Shown in pieces: positions 17,277-28,600 of a stretch of 64,000 bases of DNA. A model generated the notes under the pieces. The model searched no databases, was not told the DNA's origin, and saw nothing but the letters and a program-made list of their open reading frames with translations. The stretch lies in contig OY970203.1 of assembly GCA_963708325.1 (NCBI GenBank), positions 1,674,001-1,738,000 on the forward strand. The letters run 5' to 3'. Source of the DNA: G963708325 sp963708325. GTDB taxonomy: Bacteria > Actinomycetota > Thermoleophilia > Solirubrobacterales > 70-9. Each line of letters starts with the position of its first letter. Position 1 is the stretch's first letter. A program made the translations under genes and the position numbers.

Positions 17277-18779
17277 TCAGCAGGGCGAGGGGGTGAGGTC
17301 GACCGAGTCGATCGTCCAGCGCGGCTCGGCCCGCGCCAGCCGGTAGCTGCCGCGGAACACGTTGCAGCCGCTGCCGACCGCGTCGGTGCGCAGGGAGCGC
17401 ACGGTGACCGTGGCGCTGTCGCCGGAGCGGGCGCCGACGAAGGCGTCCATCTGGGCGCTGACCAGCTGGTCCTGGCGCTGGCCGCGGATCCACTTCGCGC
17501 GCCCGCCGGAGGCGGCGAGGACCGACGGGCCGAGGTCGTCCGCGGCCTCGTCGTAGCGGCCCTGCACGAGCAGGCTGAAGTGCTGGCGGAGCGACTGCAC
17601 CGGGCCGGGCACGGCGGCGGCCGGCGGCGCCGGCGTCGCGGTCGTCACCCGGCCGCTGTCCGCTGAGGTGCCGGGGCCGACCACGGTCGTGATCACGTTC
17701 GTCGCGGTCGAGGCGGTGCCGCCCGACAGGGCCCCCGTGGCGAGCAGGACGGCGAGCACGACGCCCAGCGATGCGGCGGCGGCGCCGATCCCGATCAGGG
17801 CGCGCCTGCGCCCGCGGGCCGGCGCCCCCGGCTCCCTCCGTCCCGGGATTCGCGTCTCGCGCTCCTCCGTCTGCGGCCGGGAAAGGCGCGTCGGCGCCGC
17901 CGCTCCCGCCGCCACCGTGCGCTCGCGGGCCGGCGCCGGCTGCCCGGTCGCGGCGGCGACGGCGGCGCGGCCGAGGTCGCCGGCGGAGGGGAAGCGGTCC
18001 TCGGGCGACTTGGCGAGGGCGCGCTCGATCACCGCGTCGAAGCCCGCCGGCAGGCCCGCCCTGACGTCGGTCGGGCGCGGCGGCGGGTCCTCGAGGTGGG
18101 CGTACATCCGCGAGACGTCCGAGTCGCGCTCGTACGGCACCCGCCCGGTCAGGCACTCGTAGAGCACGCATCCGAGCGCGTAGACGTCGGTTCGCGCGTC
18201 CAGGCGCCCGCCCTGGATCTGCTCGGGCGGCACGTAGTCCACGGTCCCCACCCATTGGCCCGTCTTGGTCATCCCCGTGCTGCTCGCCATCCGCTTGGTG
18301 AGACCGAAGTCGGTCAGGTAGACGTGCTCGCGGCCTCCCTGCTCGGTGAGCAGCACGTTTCGCGGCTTCACGTCGCGGTGGACGAGGCCGCGCTCGTGGG
18401 CGGCGTCGAGCGCGGCCGCCACCTGGTCGGTGATCCGCGCCGCCCGCTCCGCCTCCATCGCCCCCTCGCGCTCGATCAGGACCTCCAGGTCGGGCCCGGG
18501 CACGTAGCGCATCGCCAGGTAGAGCACGCCCTTCTCGGTGCCCGCCTCGTAGATCGGGATCACGTTCGGGTGCTCGATCGAGGCGGCGGTCTGGGACTCG
18601 TGGGCGAAGCGCTCGCGGAACCCCGGGTCCTCGGCCAGATCGGGTGCGACCAGCTTCAGCGCGACCGTCCGCTCCAGGCCGAGCTGGGTCGCCCGGTAGA
18701 CGACGCCCATGCCGCCGTGTCCGGCCATCCCCTCGATCCTGTAGCCGGCGAAGACGTCGCCGGCTTGCAGCTCGGCCAT
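17277..18779 (-). CDS. Transmembrane serine/threonine protein kinase (paralogue)
   Basis: Second Hanks-type kinase, 500 residues, closely related in its catalytic domain to the convergent neighbour. Gly-loop AGHGGMGVVYRA, catalytic Lys 42, HRDVKPRN with Asp 136, DFG in LTDFGLTKR, activation segment TKTGQWVGTVDYVPPEQ. The linker contains TEERETRIPG, echoing the GETR tetrapeptides of the FHA-protease. One membrane helix at about 328-352, then a shorter outer domain (about 110 residues) ending in Cys, with an internal Cys (GSGCNVF) that could pair with it. Outer domains of the two kinases differ, suggesting different cues feeding similar kinase domains. Confidence 0.93.
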   Translation of the reverse strand: MAELQAGDVFAGYRIEGMAGHGGMGVVYRATQLGLERTVALKLVAPDLAEDPGFRERFAHESQTAASIEHPNVIPIYEAGTEKGVLYLAMRYVPGPDLEVLIEREGAMEAERAARITDQVAAALDAAHERGLVHRDVKPRNVLLTEQGGREHVYLTDFGLTKRMASSTGMTKTGQWVGTVDYVPPEQIQGGRLDARTDVYALGCVLYECLTGRVPYERDSDVSRMYAHLEDPPPRPTDVRAGLPAGFDAVIERALAKSPEDRFPSAGDLGRAAVAAATGQPAPARERTVAAGAAAPTRLSRPQTEERETRIPGRREPGAPARGRRRALIGIGAAAASLGVVLAVLLATGALSGGTASTATNVITTVVGPGTSADSGRVTTATPAPPAAAVPGPVQSLRQHFSLLVQGRYDEAADDLGPSVLAASGGRAKWIRGQRQDQLVSAQMDAFVGARSGDSATVTVRSLRTDAVGSGCNVFRGSYRLARAEPRWTIDSVDLTPSPC

Positions 18780-18814
18780 GGGGGAAACGTAACCGCTCGG
18801 GAGGGCGCGGGCAC

Positions 18815-18878
18815 GGCAGGCGCGGGCGCGCGGGACCGCGCGCCCATCGGCGCGACGACCCAGCGACCCGCGCCTGCC
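18815..18878 (-). terminator. Large inverted repeat downstream of the cell-wall hydrolase gene
   Basis: GGCAGGCGCGGG at 18815-18826 and its exact complement at 18867-18878 form a 12-bp stem. The 40-nt loop contains a further GC-rich hairpin. It fills the 129-bp gap after the NlpC/P60-like gene and before the next start on that strand. There is no T-run, so intrinsic termination is only presumed, as is common at high GC. Confidence 0.45.
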
Positions 18879-18908
18879 GGCGCGGCGATCCTGCGAATCC
18901 GGGCGGGG

Positions 18909-19448
18909 CTAGTAGCGGGTGTTGTAGTGCCGCACCGAGTAGCTGCGGGTGGACACCATGTGGGTGCTCCAGCCGGGGCCGCTACCGGGCACCTGGGAGG
19001 TGTCCCAGCGCAGTCCGGCAATCACAGCCCAGACGTGGCCGCCGTTGGCGTACACGGTGATCCAGCGACCGCGGCCGTGGCGGCCCCAGTGCATGAACCC
19101 GCCGGAGGTGCGAGGACTGCTGACGAAGTTGCCCCCGTGCAGCGCGTAGCTGACGGAGCCGGAGCAATCGTAGCCGTTGTCCTCCCAGCTTCCGTGCCCG
19201 CCGCCCCAGACATAGGGCTTGCGGCGAATCCGGTTGCCGGCCCAGATCACTTCCTTGATCCGGCGAGGGGTGTCCGCCGCCGGCACGGCGCGGTCCCCCC
19301 GCATGTGCGCCTTGTGCACCGGTGCGCTCGACGTGCCGGGGGCGGGAGTGCCACCGTCGCCGGCGAACGCGGGAGGCGCGACGAAGACGGCTCCGGTCAC
19401 TCCTGCCAGAACCGCCGCCTTCATCAGTTTTGTGAATTTGGAACGCAA
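18909..19448 (-). CDS. Secreted NlpC/P60-like cell-wall hydrolase
   Basis: Exported protein of 179 residues. TTG 19448 is the start: AAGGAG lies six bases upstream, just past the riboswitch. Signal peptide of about 29 residues ends PPAFA-G. The catalytic Cys is residue 95 in YDCSGSVSYAL and a His at about 138 (GGHVWAV) fits the NlpC/P60 Cys-His arrangement; the preceding YVWGGG block is also typical. Predicted to cut peptidoglycan stem peptides or a related amide bond. No wall-binding domain is present. Control by the upstream c-di-AMP riboswitch fits the known link between c-di-AMP and wall hydrolases in Actinobacteria. Confidence 0.85.
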   Translation of the reverse strand: MRSKFTKLMKAAVLAGVTGAVFVAPPAFAGDGGTPAPGTSSAPVHKAHMRGDRAVPAADTPRRIKEVIWAGNRIRRKPYVWGGGHGSWEDNGYDCSGSVSYALHGGNFVSSPRTSGGFMHWGRHGRGRWITVYANGGHVWAVIAGLRWDTSQVPGSGPGWSTHMVSTRSYSVRHYNTRY

Positions 19449-19463
19449 GCCAGTCTCCTTCGT

Positions 19464-19600
19464 TGGCCTACGGGGTTAGCTGACGGGCTAGCGCTAAAGG
19501 AGCCTGCGCCCCCACATCGGTGGGTTCGCCCCGGTATTGGTTCCCCCGTTCCGCCGCGGCCCTCGGGCTTTGGCGGACTCGGCATTACTGGGTAATTCGC
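19464..19600 (-). ncRNA. Cyclic di-AMP (ydaO/yuaA) riboswitch
   Basis: Read on the minus strand, this leader has the conserved segments of the ydaO-yuaA class: a GCCGAGTCCGCC stem strand, then GGAACGGGGGAACCAA, GGGGCGAACCC, a hairpin around GATGTGGGGGCGCAGG, and the 3' signature CCCGTCAGCTAACCCCGTAGGC shortened here to its recognisable parts. A -10-like TACACT (19613-19608) puts the transcript start near 19600. The element ends about 4 nt before the AAGGAG ribosome site of the hydrolase. In known members c-di-AMP binding turns expression off. Boundaries are approximate. Confidence 0.9.
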
Positions 19601-19737
19601 GGCCGGCAGTGTAAATCATTCACCAGACGCCCGCTGACCCTACCCACATCGTTTGGCAACAAAACGCACCGGATCTGAGCCCAAAAGACGCTATTTGCGA
19701 TCTTTCTCGACAGACGCCGTCTTGGCTTGAGAGCTGG

Positions 19738-20031
19738 TCAGGCCCTTGCGCGGGCAGGATTGGCGCGCGCCCACTCGACGATCCGCTTCGAGTCGTGGAT
19801 CGCCTCGCCCTCGTCGGTGACCAGCACCGGCACCATCTTCTGCCCCGTCAGCCGCTGGGTCTCGCGCCGTCCCGGCGTCGCCTGCAGGAAGCCGGGCCCG
19901 GCGCCGAGCCCATACGTCCTGATCACCTCGGGGTCATGTCCGGCGTCGCGCAGCGCCGCGTAGGCGTTGTGGCAGGGATGCCCGCCCGGGCGCGGCGTCC
20001 AGAAGGTCCCCCAGCAGACGTAGAGCCTCAT
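19738..20031 (-). CDS. Glutathione S-transferase N-terminal-like (thioredoxin-fold) protein
   Basis: Small cytoplasmic protein of 97 residues covering only a GST-N/glutaredoxin-like thioredoxin fold. Visible: opening beta strand MRLYVCWG, a single candidate active Cys in GHPCHNAY at the head of helix 1, the cis-Pro segment MVPVLVTD, and the DSKRIVEWA helix that contacts glutathione in GST-N domains. No C-terminal GST helical domain is present. ATG 20031 begins 7 bp after the stop of the broken gene upstream. Thiol partner unknown; actinobacteria mostly use mycothiol, so the glutathione name is structural only. Confidence 0.8.
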   Translation of the reverse strand: MRLYVCWGTFWTPRPGGHPCHNAYAALRDAGHDPEVIRTYGLGAGPGFLQATPGRRETQRLTGQKMVPVLVTDEGEAIHDSKRIVEWARANPARARA

Positions 20032-20038
20032 GCCGGCC

Positions 20039-20245
20039 TCAGCCGCCGGGGGTGCGCCACGACGAGAACGTCGCGCTCGTCCAGCCGCCGGAGGGGAGGT
20101 CGATCGCCACGAGGGCGTCGCCGCGGGAGATCAGGTCGGCGCGGTTGGAGAGCACGTGCACCGAGAGGCCACCCGCCGCCTGTGCCGCCGTCGCACCGGC
20201 GCCCAGCAATGTCGCGATCGCGCCGGCAAGCAGCCTTTTCCCCAT
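20039..20245 (-). pseudogene. Truncated secreted protein, N-terminal remnant (DUF6351-like)
   Basis: ORF of 68 codons with a good ribosome site (AGGAG before ATG 20245) and a clear signal peptide ending AAQAA-G. The mature start LSVHVLSNRADLISRGDAL resembles the N terminus of large secreted DUF6351-type proteins, as I recall that family. The reading frame stops after about 45 mature residues, with no continuation in other frames before the next gene at 20031. I read it as the stump of a deleted gene. A genuine small secreted peptide is the alternative. Confidence 0.55.
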
Positions 20246-20351
20246 CTCTCTCCTCTCCCGCGCGCCCCGTGGTCCCCCCGCGAGGCGGTCGTACCCCTTT
20301 CGGCCGGGGAAAGATACCCCGATTCCGCCGACGGGGTGTTAGGTTCCAGCA

Positions 20352-21149
20352 GTGCGGCTGGAGGGAAAGAGGTTGCTTCTCACCGGCGCGACGGGAGGGC
20401 TGGGCCGCGCGATCGCGTCCGCCCTCGCCGAGCGCGGCGCCACGCTGGTGCTGAGCTCGCGCAAGGCGGACGAGCTGGAGCGGATCGCCGCCGAGCTTCC
20501 CGGCACCCATTCGGTTGCCGTCGCGGACCTCGCCACCGAGGGCGCGGCGCTGCGCCTGGTCGCGGAGGCGGGCAAGCTCGACGGCGTCGTCGCGAACGCC
20601 GGCCTGCCCGGCACGGGCCGGCTCGACGACTTCTCGCCCGAGGAGATCGTCCGGGCGCTGCGCGTCAACCTCGAATCGCCGATGCTGATCGCGCGCGCGA
20701 TGGTCCCGACGCTGGTCGAGCGCGGCGAGGGGCACCTGGTCTTCGTCTCGTCGCTGGCCGGCAAGTCGGCCAGCGGGAGGTCCTCGGTGTACTCGGCGAC
20801 GAAGTTCGGCCTGCGCGGGTTCGCGTTCTCGCTGCGCGCGGACCTGACGGGCTCCGGCGTGGGGGCATCGGTTGTCTCGCCGGGGTTCATCCGCGAGGCG
20901 GGCATGTTCGCCGAATCGGGTGCGAAGCCGCCGCCCGGATTGGGGACGGCGACGCCGCAGCAGGTCGGCGCGGCCGTGGTGAGCGCGATCGAGCGCGACC
21001 GCCTCGAGGTCGCGGTGGCGCCGCGTCGCCAACGGGCGCTCGCGCACTTCGGTCTCGCCAGCCCGCGCACGGCCCTGCGCGTGCTCACCGGGGGCGCGGC
21101 GAAGAAGGCTGCCGCCGACCTGGCCAGCCGCCAGTCCGACAAGCGCTGA
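20352..21149 (+). CDS. Short-chain dehydrogenase/reductase
   Basis: Classical SDR of 265 residues, NAD(P)-dependent, substrate unknown. Cofactor motif TGATGGLGRA (about 10-19), NAG at NAGLP, catalytic Ser in FVSSLAG and YSATK with Tyr/Lys. An Arg after beta-2 (SSRKADE) suggests NADP preference. The start is GTG 20352; no ribosome site precedes it, so the transcript may be leaderless. The C-terminal about 60 residues are basic and hydrophobic (RRQRALAHFGL), possibly membrane-associating as in long-chain substrate SDRs. Stands alone before the aconitase gene. Confidence 0.88.
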   Translation: MRLEGKRLLLTGATGGLGRAIASALAERGATLVLSSRKADELERIAAELPGTHSVAVADLATEGAALRLVAEAGKLDGVVANAGLPGTGRLDDFSPEEIVRALRVNLESPMLIARAMVPTLVERGEGHLVFVSSLAGKSASGRSSVYSATKFGLRGFAFSLRADLTGSGVGASVVSPGFIREAGMFAESGAKPPPGLGTATPQQVGAAVVSAIERDRLEVAVAPRRQRALAHFGLASPRTALRVLTGGAAKKAAADLASRQSDKR

Positions 21150-21199
21150 CGCCGCCGCGTTAGCGCCGGGCGCTCGGCGGGAAGCGGGATACTGAGTAG

Positions 21200-21363
21200 A
21201 TGGGTGATCCCACGACTCCGCGCACCCGGGTGACGCGCGTGGCGCGTCGCATCTCTTCGTCCTCGATCGCTCGCGTGCCTTTGGCACGCTTCGCTCCCTG
21301 CGTCCTCGACCTGCTCGGCCACGCGCGCCCCCGGGCACACGCGGCCGTGGAATCACTCATCTG

Positions 21364-21364
<1 letters not shown>
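21200..21364 (+). CDS. Candidate small leader ORF coupled to aconitase
   Basis: A 54-codon ORF from ATG 21200 whose TGA shares its A with the ATG of the aconitase gene (TGATG at 21362-21366). GATACT at 21188-21193 is a plausible -10 that would start transcription almost at this ATG, so it would be leaderless. The peptide is Arg/Ser-rich at the N terminus and hydrophobic in the middle. Aconitase has no ribosome site of its own, which favours coupling. Contains hairpin GCGTGCC-TTT-GGCACGC at 21273-21289. No homology recognised; chance ORF remains possible. Confidence 0.35.
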
Positions 21365-24177
<2,813 letters not shown>

Positions 24178-24234
24178 CCCGGACGGCCGGATTTGCGCTG
24201 CGGGATCTCCGCAGCCCCCGTGTGGCGGTCCCTG

Positions 24235-24264
24235 TTGACAGCCGCCGCGGCGATGTAGCAGAAT
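24235..24264 (+). promoter_or_regulatory. Strong sigma-70-type promoter with no gene downstream
   Basis: Perfect -35 TTGACA at 24235-24240 and -10-like CAGAAT at 24259-24264 (18-bp spacer), or TAGCAG at 24256-24261. It lies 58 bp after the aconitase stop, points right, and the next gene in its path is on the opposite strand. It would transcribe the structured stretch beginning near 24269. Confidence 0.5.
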
Positions 24265-24268
24265 CAAA

Positions 24269-24365
24269 CCGACGGGGGGCCGATTCAGGCTCCCCCAGAC
24301 TCGTCTCCGGGCGGTCCCGCCTCCGGGGACGGTCGCGTCGGCATCCCTCCCTGGCTACCGACGCG
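24269..24365 (+). ncRNA. Candidate structured RNA with two mutually exclusive folds
   Basis: Downstream of the orphan promoter, CCGACG (24269-24274) can pair with CGTCGG (24336-24341), enclosing two hairpins: GGGGG/CCCCC (24274-24295 region) and GTCTCC/GGGGAC with inner GGCG/CGCC (24303-24330). The same CGTCGG is also part of CGCGTCGG (24334-24341), which pairs perfectly over 8 bp with CCGACGCG (24358-24365). The folds exclude each other, as in riboswitches or attenuators. No known RNA family recognised. It may instead be the aconitase 3' end. Confidence 0.4.
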
Positions 24366-24424
24366 CAAGCGCGGCGCGGACCGTGTGGACCCCCTGCCTC
24401 CCGCGGTCCCGCCGCGCTATGCCC

Positions 24425-24496
24425 AACCGGCAGCGGCACGCCCGACGGTCGGGCCGAGCGAACCGGCAGTGGCCAGCCCGGCGGTCGGGCCGAGGC
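24425..24496. repeat. Two 36-bp tandem repeats with GC hairpins
   Basis: AACCGGCAG begins units at 24425 and 24461; the units are similar throughout and each ends GGTCGGGCCGAG. The first contains CCCGAC-G-GTCGGG (24441-24453), a perfect short hairpin; the second is imperfect. Lies in the 336-bp gap (24178-24513) between the convergent aconitase and lipoprotein genes and may help terminate either. The rest of the gap holds the promoter and RNA candidate listed separately. Confidence 0.6.
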
Positions 24497-24513
24497 GACG
24501 CTGATCCGAGCCG

Positions 24514-24960
24514 TCAGGCCGAGGCGGCCTGCAGGCAGCTGACCAGGTCCGGCTGCTTCTTCGCGGCCTTGGGCAGGACGATCCTGCCGAGCGCGTAGTC
24601 CGGCTGGCCCTTGCCGCCCTTGACGTAGAAGTCCTGTTTCGCGTTCGCCGCCGTGTCGAAGTAGTAGACGTGGTCCGAGGAGGGCGAGACGGACTGCTCC
24701 GATCCGGGAGAGATCGCCTGGATCTGCGCCTCCAGCCCGGGGGCGTCCTTGACCTTCTCGGGGTCCGAGTACTCGACGGTCGTCGGCTTCCATCCCGCCT
24801 GCTCGAGACAGCCCTTCACCTTGTGCACCAGAACGCAGTCCGTCGAGGAGAGCGAGCAGCCGTCGCCGTCGCCGCTCGATCCGCATCCGGCCCCAACTAA
24901 CGCCGCGGCGGCGAGGACCACGGTGGCGACCGCGCCCTTGCCGAATCGCATCCCGTCCAT
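24514..24960 (-). CDS. Lipoprotein of unknown function
   Basis: Protein of 148 residues from ATG 24960 (ATG 24951, three codons on, is equally possible). Lipoprotein signal with lipobox VGAGC; the lipidated Cys is about residue 26. The mature part is small, with further Cys at about 35, 42, 51 and near the C terminus (SCLQAA), consistent with disulfides outside the membrane. The second and third lie in CSLSSTDC and KGCLEQAGW. I do not recognise the family. It shares direction with the membrane gene 11 bp upstream, so the two may be one transcript. Confidence 0.8.
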   Translation of the reverse strand: MDGMRFGKGAVATVVLAAAALVGAGCGSSGDGDGCSLSSTDCVLVHKVKGCLEQAGWKPTTVEYSDPEKVKDAPGLEAQIQAISPGSEQSVSPSSDHVYYFDTAANAKQDFYVKGGKGQPDYALGRIVLPKAAKKQPDLVSCLQAASA

Positions 24961-24971
24961 CGGGGCGAAAC

Positions 24972-25319
24972 CTATCCGGGCGCGGGCGGCGGTGCCACCC
25001 CCCAGCCGCGCCGCTCGATCAGCTCGATCCCGACAACTGTCCCGAACGGGCCGACCGGGGTGAGGCTGGCGGCGAGCAGGCCGTAGGGCGCCTCGCGCCG
25101 CATGATCGCGATCCAGATGAAGATGCAGAGGCCGATGTAGCCGATGCCGTGGGCGAGACCGAGCGCGAACGTGGCTTCGTCGCCGCCAGGCGCGATCCAG
25201 ACGGCGAGCAAGGCAGCGAACAGGGCCGCTTCGGCGAACGACGCGCGCTTCACCCAGGCGAACAGCCTTCCGGGCACGGGCCTGCGCGGCGCGTCCGGGG
25301 ATCGATGCCTGCGCGCCAT
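24972..25319 (-). CDS. DUF3817-like small membrane protein
   Basis: Integral membrane protein of 115 residues with about three hydrophobic helices. Key block GLAHGIGYIGLCIFIW and the following PYGLLAASLTPVGPFGTVV match the DUF3817 family (related to YdzA-type proteins) as I recall it. ATG 25319 chosen because translation upstream of it is low-quality and overlaps a tRNA-like remnant. Function unknown; co-directional with the lipoprotein gene 11 bp downstream. Confidence 0.75.
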   Translation of the reverse strand: MARRHRSPDAPRRPVPGRLFAWVKRASFAEAALFAALLAVWIAPGGDEATFALGLAHGIGYIGLCIFIWIAIMRREAPYGLLAASLTPVGPFGTVVGIELIERRGWGVAPPPAPG

Positions 25320-25426
25320 CGCGTTCAGGTTAGCCACGCCGATCCGACACCGGGGAGAGATTCGGACCCCCGATTTGGGACAGGGGGCCATTGGCTGGGC
25401 CTGGCATCCGGCGCGAAGATGAGCGC

Positions 25427-25618
25427 ATGACCCGCAAGCCTGCCCAGACGCGCCCGCCCGGCCAGGTCCGCCGCTTCGTCGGCCTCGAGCGGCGCTATCG
25501 CTGCGATGGCTGCGCCACGGAGCATCGCTCGTGGGCGCGGATGCGCCGCTGCTCGCACTGCGGCCGCGCCCTCGTCGTGGCCGTGATCCGCCGCGCAGCG
25601 ATCACCGTCGCCGCATAG
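25427..25618 (+). CDS. Small zinc-ribbon protein
   Basis: Basic protein of 63 residues with two CxxC knuckles, CDGC and CSHC, 18 residues apart, which suggests one structural zinc site. Flanking sequence is Arg-rich, fitting nucleic-acid binding. ATG 25427 has only a weak GAAGATGAG upstream. The stop is 2 bp from the convergent 2-oxoglutarate dehydrogenase stop. No function assigned; coding status rests mainly on the paired Cys motifs. Confidence 0.55.
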   Translation: MTRKPAQTRPPGQVRRFVGLERRYRCDGCATEHRSWARMRRCSHCGRALVVAVIRRAAITVAA

Positions 25619-25620
25619 CG

Positions 25621-28600
25621 TCAGCCGCCAAGGGCGGTGAGGACGATCCGCTCCTGCTCGCTGGTGTGGGCGGCGCCGTATCCCTCGCTCGGTGAGGCCC
25701 GCGGCGGCCGGCCGACGTAGCCGAGCTCGGCGACGCCGTCGGGAAGCAGCTCGGGCAGGCGCCGCCGCATCACCGGCCACCCGCCCATGTTCTGCGGCTC
25801 CTCCTGGACCCAGACGACCTGCTCCAGGTTGGGGTAGGAGCCGATCAGCGCCTCCAGCTCGTTGCGGGCGAAGGGGTAGAGCAGCTCGACCCGCGCCACA
25901 GCCACCGCGGTCGCCTTCTCGCGCTTCGGGTTGGCGTTGATGTCGTAGTAGATCTTGCCGCTGCACAGGACCAGCCGCGTGACCTCGCCGCGGCGCTCGT
26001 CCGCGGTCGGGTCGTCGAGCACGAGCCGGAACCCGTCCTCGGTCAGGTCCTGGAGCCTGGAGCCCGCGGCCGCCAGCCGCAGCAGGCCCTTCGGCGTGAA
26101 CACGACCAGCGGCCGGGCCTTGGCGATCCGCGCCTGGCGTCGCAGCAGATGGAAGTACTGGGCCGCGGTGGTGGGGTTGGCGAGGCGGATGTTGCCCTCG
26201 GCGGCAAGCTGGAGGAAGCGCTCGATCCGGGCGCTGGAATGCTCCGGCCCGGAGCCCTCGTAGCCGTGGGGCAGAAGCAGCGTCAGGCGGCTGGTCTGGC
26301 CCCACTTGGACTCGGCGGAGACGATGAAGCTGTCGATGATCACCTGGGCGGAGTTGGCGAAGTCGCCGAACTGCGCCTCCCACAGGATCAGGCTCTCCGG
26401 TGAGGCCGCCGAGTATCCGTACTCGAAGCCGAGGCAGGCGGTCTCGGACAGCGGGCTGTTGTGCAGCTCGAACGGCGCCAGCGCGCCCGGCAGGTGCTGG
26501 ATCGGGGCGTACTGGAGGCCGGTCTTCTCGTCGTGGAGGACGAGGTGGCGGTTGGAGAACGTGCCGCGCTCGGTGTCCTGGCCGGTCAGCCTGATGTGGG
26601 TGCCCTCGGTGAGCAGCGAGGCATAGGCGAGGGCCTCGGCGTGCCCGAACTCGATCCCGCCCTGCTCCAGCGCCTCGCGGCGCTTGAACAGGGGCTTTCT
26701 CAGCTTGCGGTGGATCGTGAAGCTGTCGGGGACGGTCAGCAGCTCCTCGTTGAGCGTGTGGATCCGCTCGTCCGACACGGCCGTCTCCACCTGCGGGCTC
26801 GCGGTCCGGTCCAGCTCGCCCGTGCTGGTGGCGGTCGGGTCCTCGTATTCGCCGGCCTCCATGCGGCTGCGCAGGTCGTGATGCGCCGCGGTGAGCGTGT
26901 CGCGGCGCTGTTTCTCGTCGGCCTCGATCTCCTCCTCGGTGACGATCCCGTCGCCGATCAGCTGCTGGGCGTAGATCCGCGACACGGGCGGGTGCTCCTT
27001 GATCGTCTGCGCCATCTTCGGCTGGGTGTAGGCGGGCTCGTCTGTCTCGTTGTGGCCGTAGCGGCGATAGCCGATCAGGTCGATCACGACGTCGCGTCCC
27101 CACTCGTGCCGGTAGGCCATCGCCAGCCGGATCGCCGACACGCATCCCTCGACGTCATCGGCGTTGACGTGGATGATCGGGACGTTGAAGCCCTTCGCCA
27201 TGTCGGCGGCGTACGGCGTGGAGCGCGCGTCCTCGGGGTCGGTGGTGAAGCCCACCTGGTTGTTGGTGATGATGTGGACGGTGCCACCCGTGGCGTAGCC
27301 CGACAGCGCCTGCAGGTTGAGCGTCTCGGCCACCACCCCCTGGGCCGGGAAGGCGGCGTCGCCGTGCAGCAGCAGCGGCACGGCGGCCTCCGGGTTGATG
27401 TGGAGCTGCGGCCCCTCCTGACGTGTCTGCGCCGCCCGCGCGGCGCCGGTGACGACGGGATCGACGAACTCGAGGTGGCTCGGGTTCGGGTACAGCCGGA
27501 CCTTGATCTGCCCGCCGTCGGGCGTTTCCACGATTCCCTCCGCGCCGTGGTGGTACTTGACGTCGCCGGTGCCGCCGTGGGGGATCGCCGCCATCGTCTT
27601 GACGCGGTCGATCGCCTTGGCGCCTTCGAACTCGGCGAATATGGACTCCACCGAGCGGCCGAGGTTGTGCACCAGCACGCTGAGCCGGCCGCGGTGGGCC
27701 ATCCCGATCACCACCTCCTCGGCGCCGTCGTGGCGGGCAAGCGTGACCAGCTCGTCGATCATTGGCACGACCGCGTCGAGGCCCTCGATCGAGAACATCT
27801 TCTGCCCCAGGTAGGCCTTCTGGATGAAGCGCTCGAACCCGAACACCTCCAGCAGCCGCCCCAGCAGCGCCCGGCGCTCCTCGACCGGCAGCAGGCCCCG
27901 GACGGCGCCCGACTCGATCATCTCGCGCAGCCACATGCGCTGTTGATGCGAGGAGAGGTGCTCGATCTGGTAGCCCACCGTGCCGCAGTAGGCCTCGCGC
28001 ATCCGCGGCAGCGCCTCCAGCAGGGTCTCGCCCTCGACGCCGATCCGCAGGATCGAGGCCGGTATCTGCGCCATCAGCTCCGGAGTGAGGTTGAGGTTCT
28101 CGGGCTGGATCGCGGGGTCGCTGCGCGGCTCTGAGCCGAGCGGGTCAAGCCGCGCCGCCAGGTGGCCGTGGGTCCGGTAGGCCTTCAGCAGCGAGGTCGC
28201 CGCCTGCACCGCCTGCAGCAGCTCCTCGCTCGGCTTCTCGCGCACGACGGCGGCCTCCGCGGCCGGCGGCGCCGGCGCCGAGGCCGAGGCCGGATGCGCG
28301 GTGGCCACCACCGTGGTGGACACCGAGAGGTCCTCGGCGACGGACTCGTAGAAGCCGTCCTCGCCCTGCAGCAGCTGCTCGATCCGGCGCAGGAACGAGC
28401 CCGACTCCGCGCCCTGGATGATCCGATGGTCGTAGGTGGACGTCATCGTCATCACCTTGGAGACGCCAAGGCTCTTCACCTTCTCCGGCGGGGCGTGGAG
28501 CCACTCCGGCGGGTATGCGATCGACCCCGTGGCGACGATCGTGCCCTGTCCCTTCATCAGCCGCGGCACCGAGGCGACGGTCCCGAGGCCGCCGGGGTTG

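Noticed and set aside
24383..24598. Plus-strand ORF with basic repeat-encoded peptide
   Set aside because: It overlaps the lipoprotein gene antisense, has no ribosome site and the peptide only reflects the 36-bp repeats.
25345..25420. tRNA-like T-arm (GTCCGAATC on the minus strand) and the antisense peptide GEIRTPDLG
   Set aside because: Only a T-arm-like stem with GU pairs and a partial acceptor match can be drawn; D-arm and anticodon arm do not fit. I treat it as a degenerate remnant or chance.
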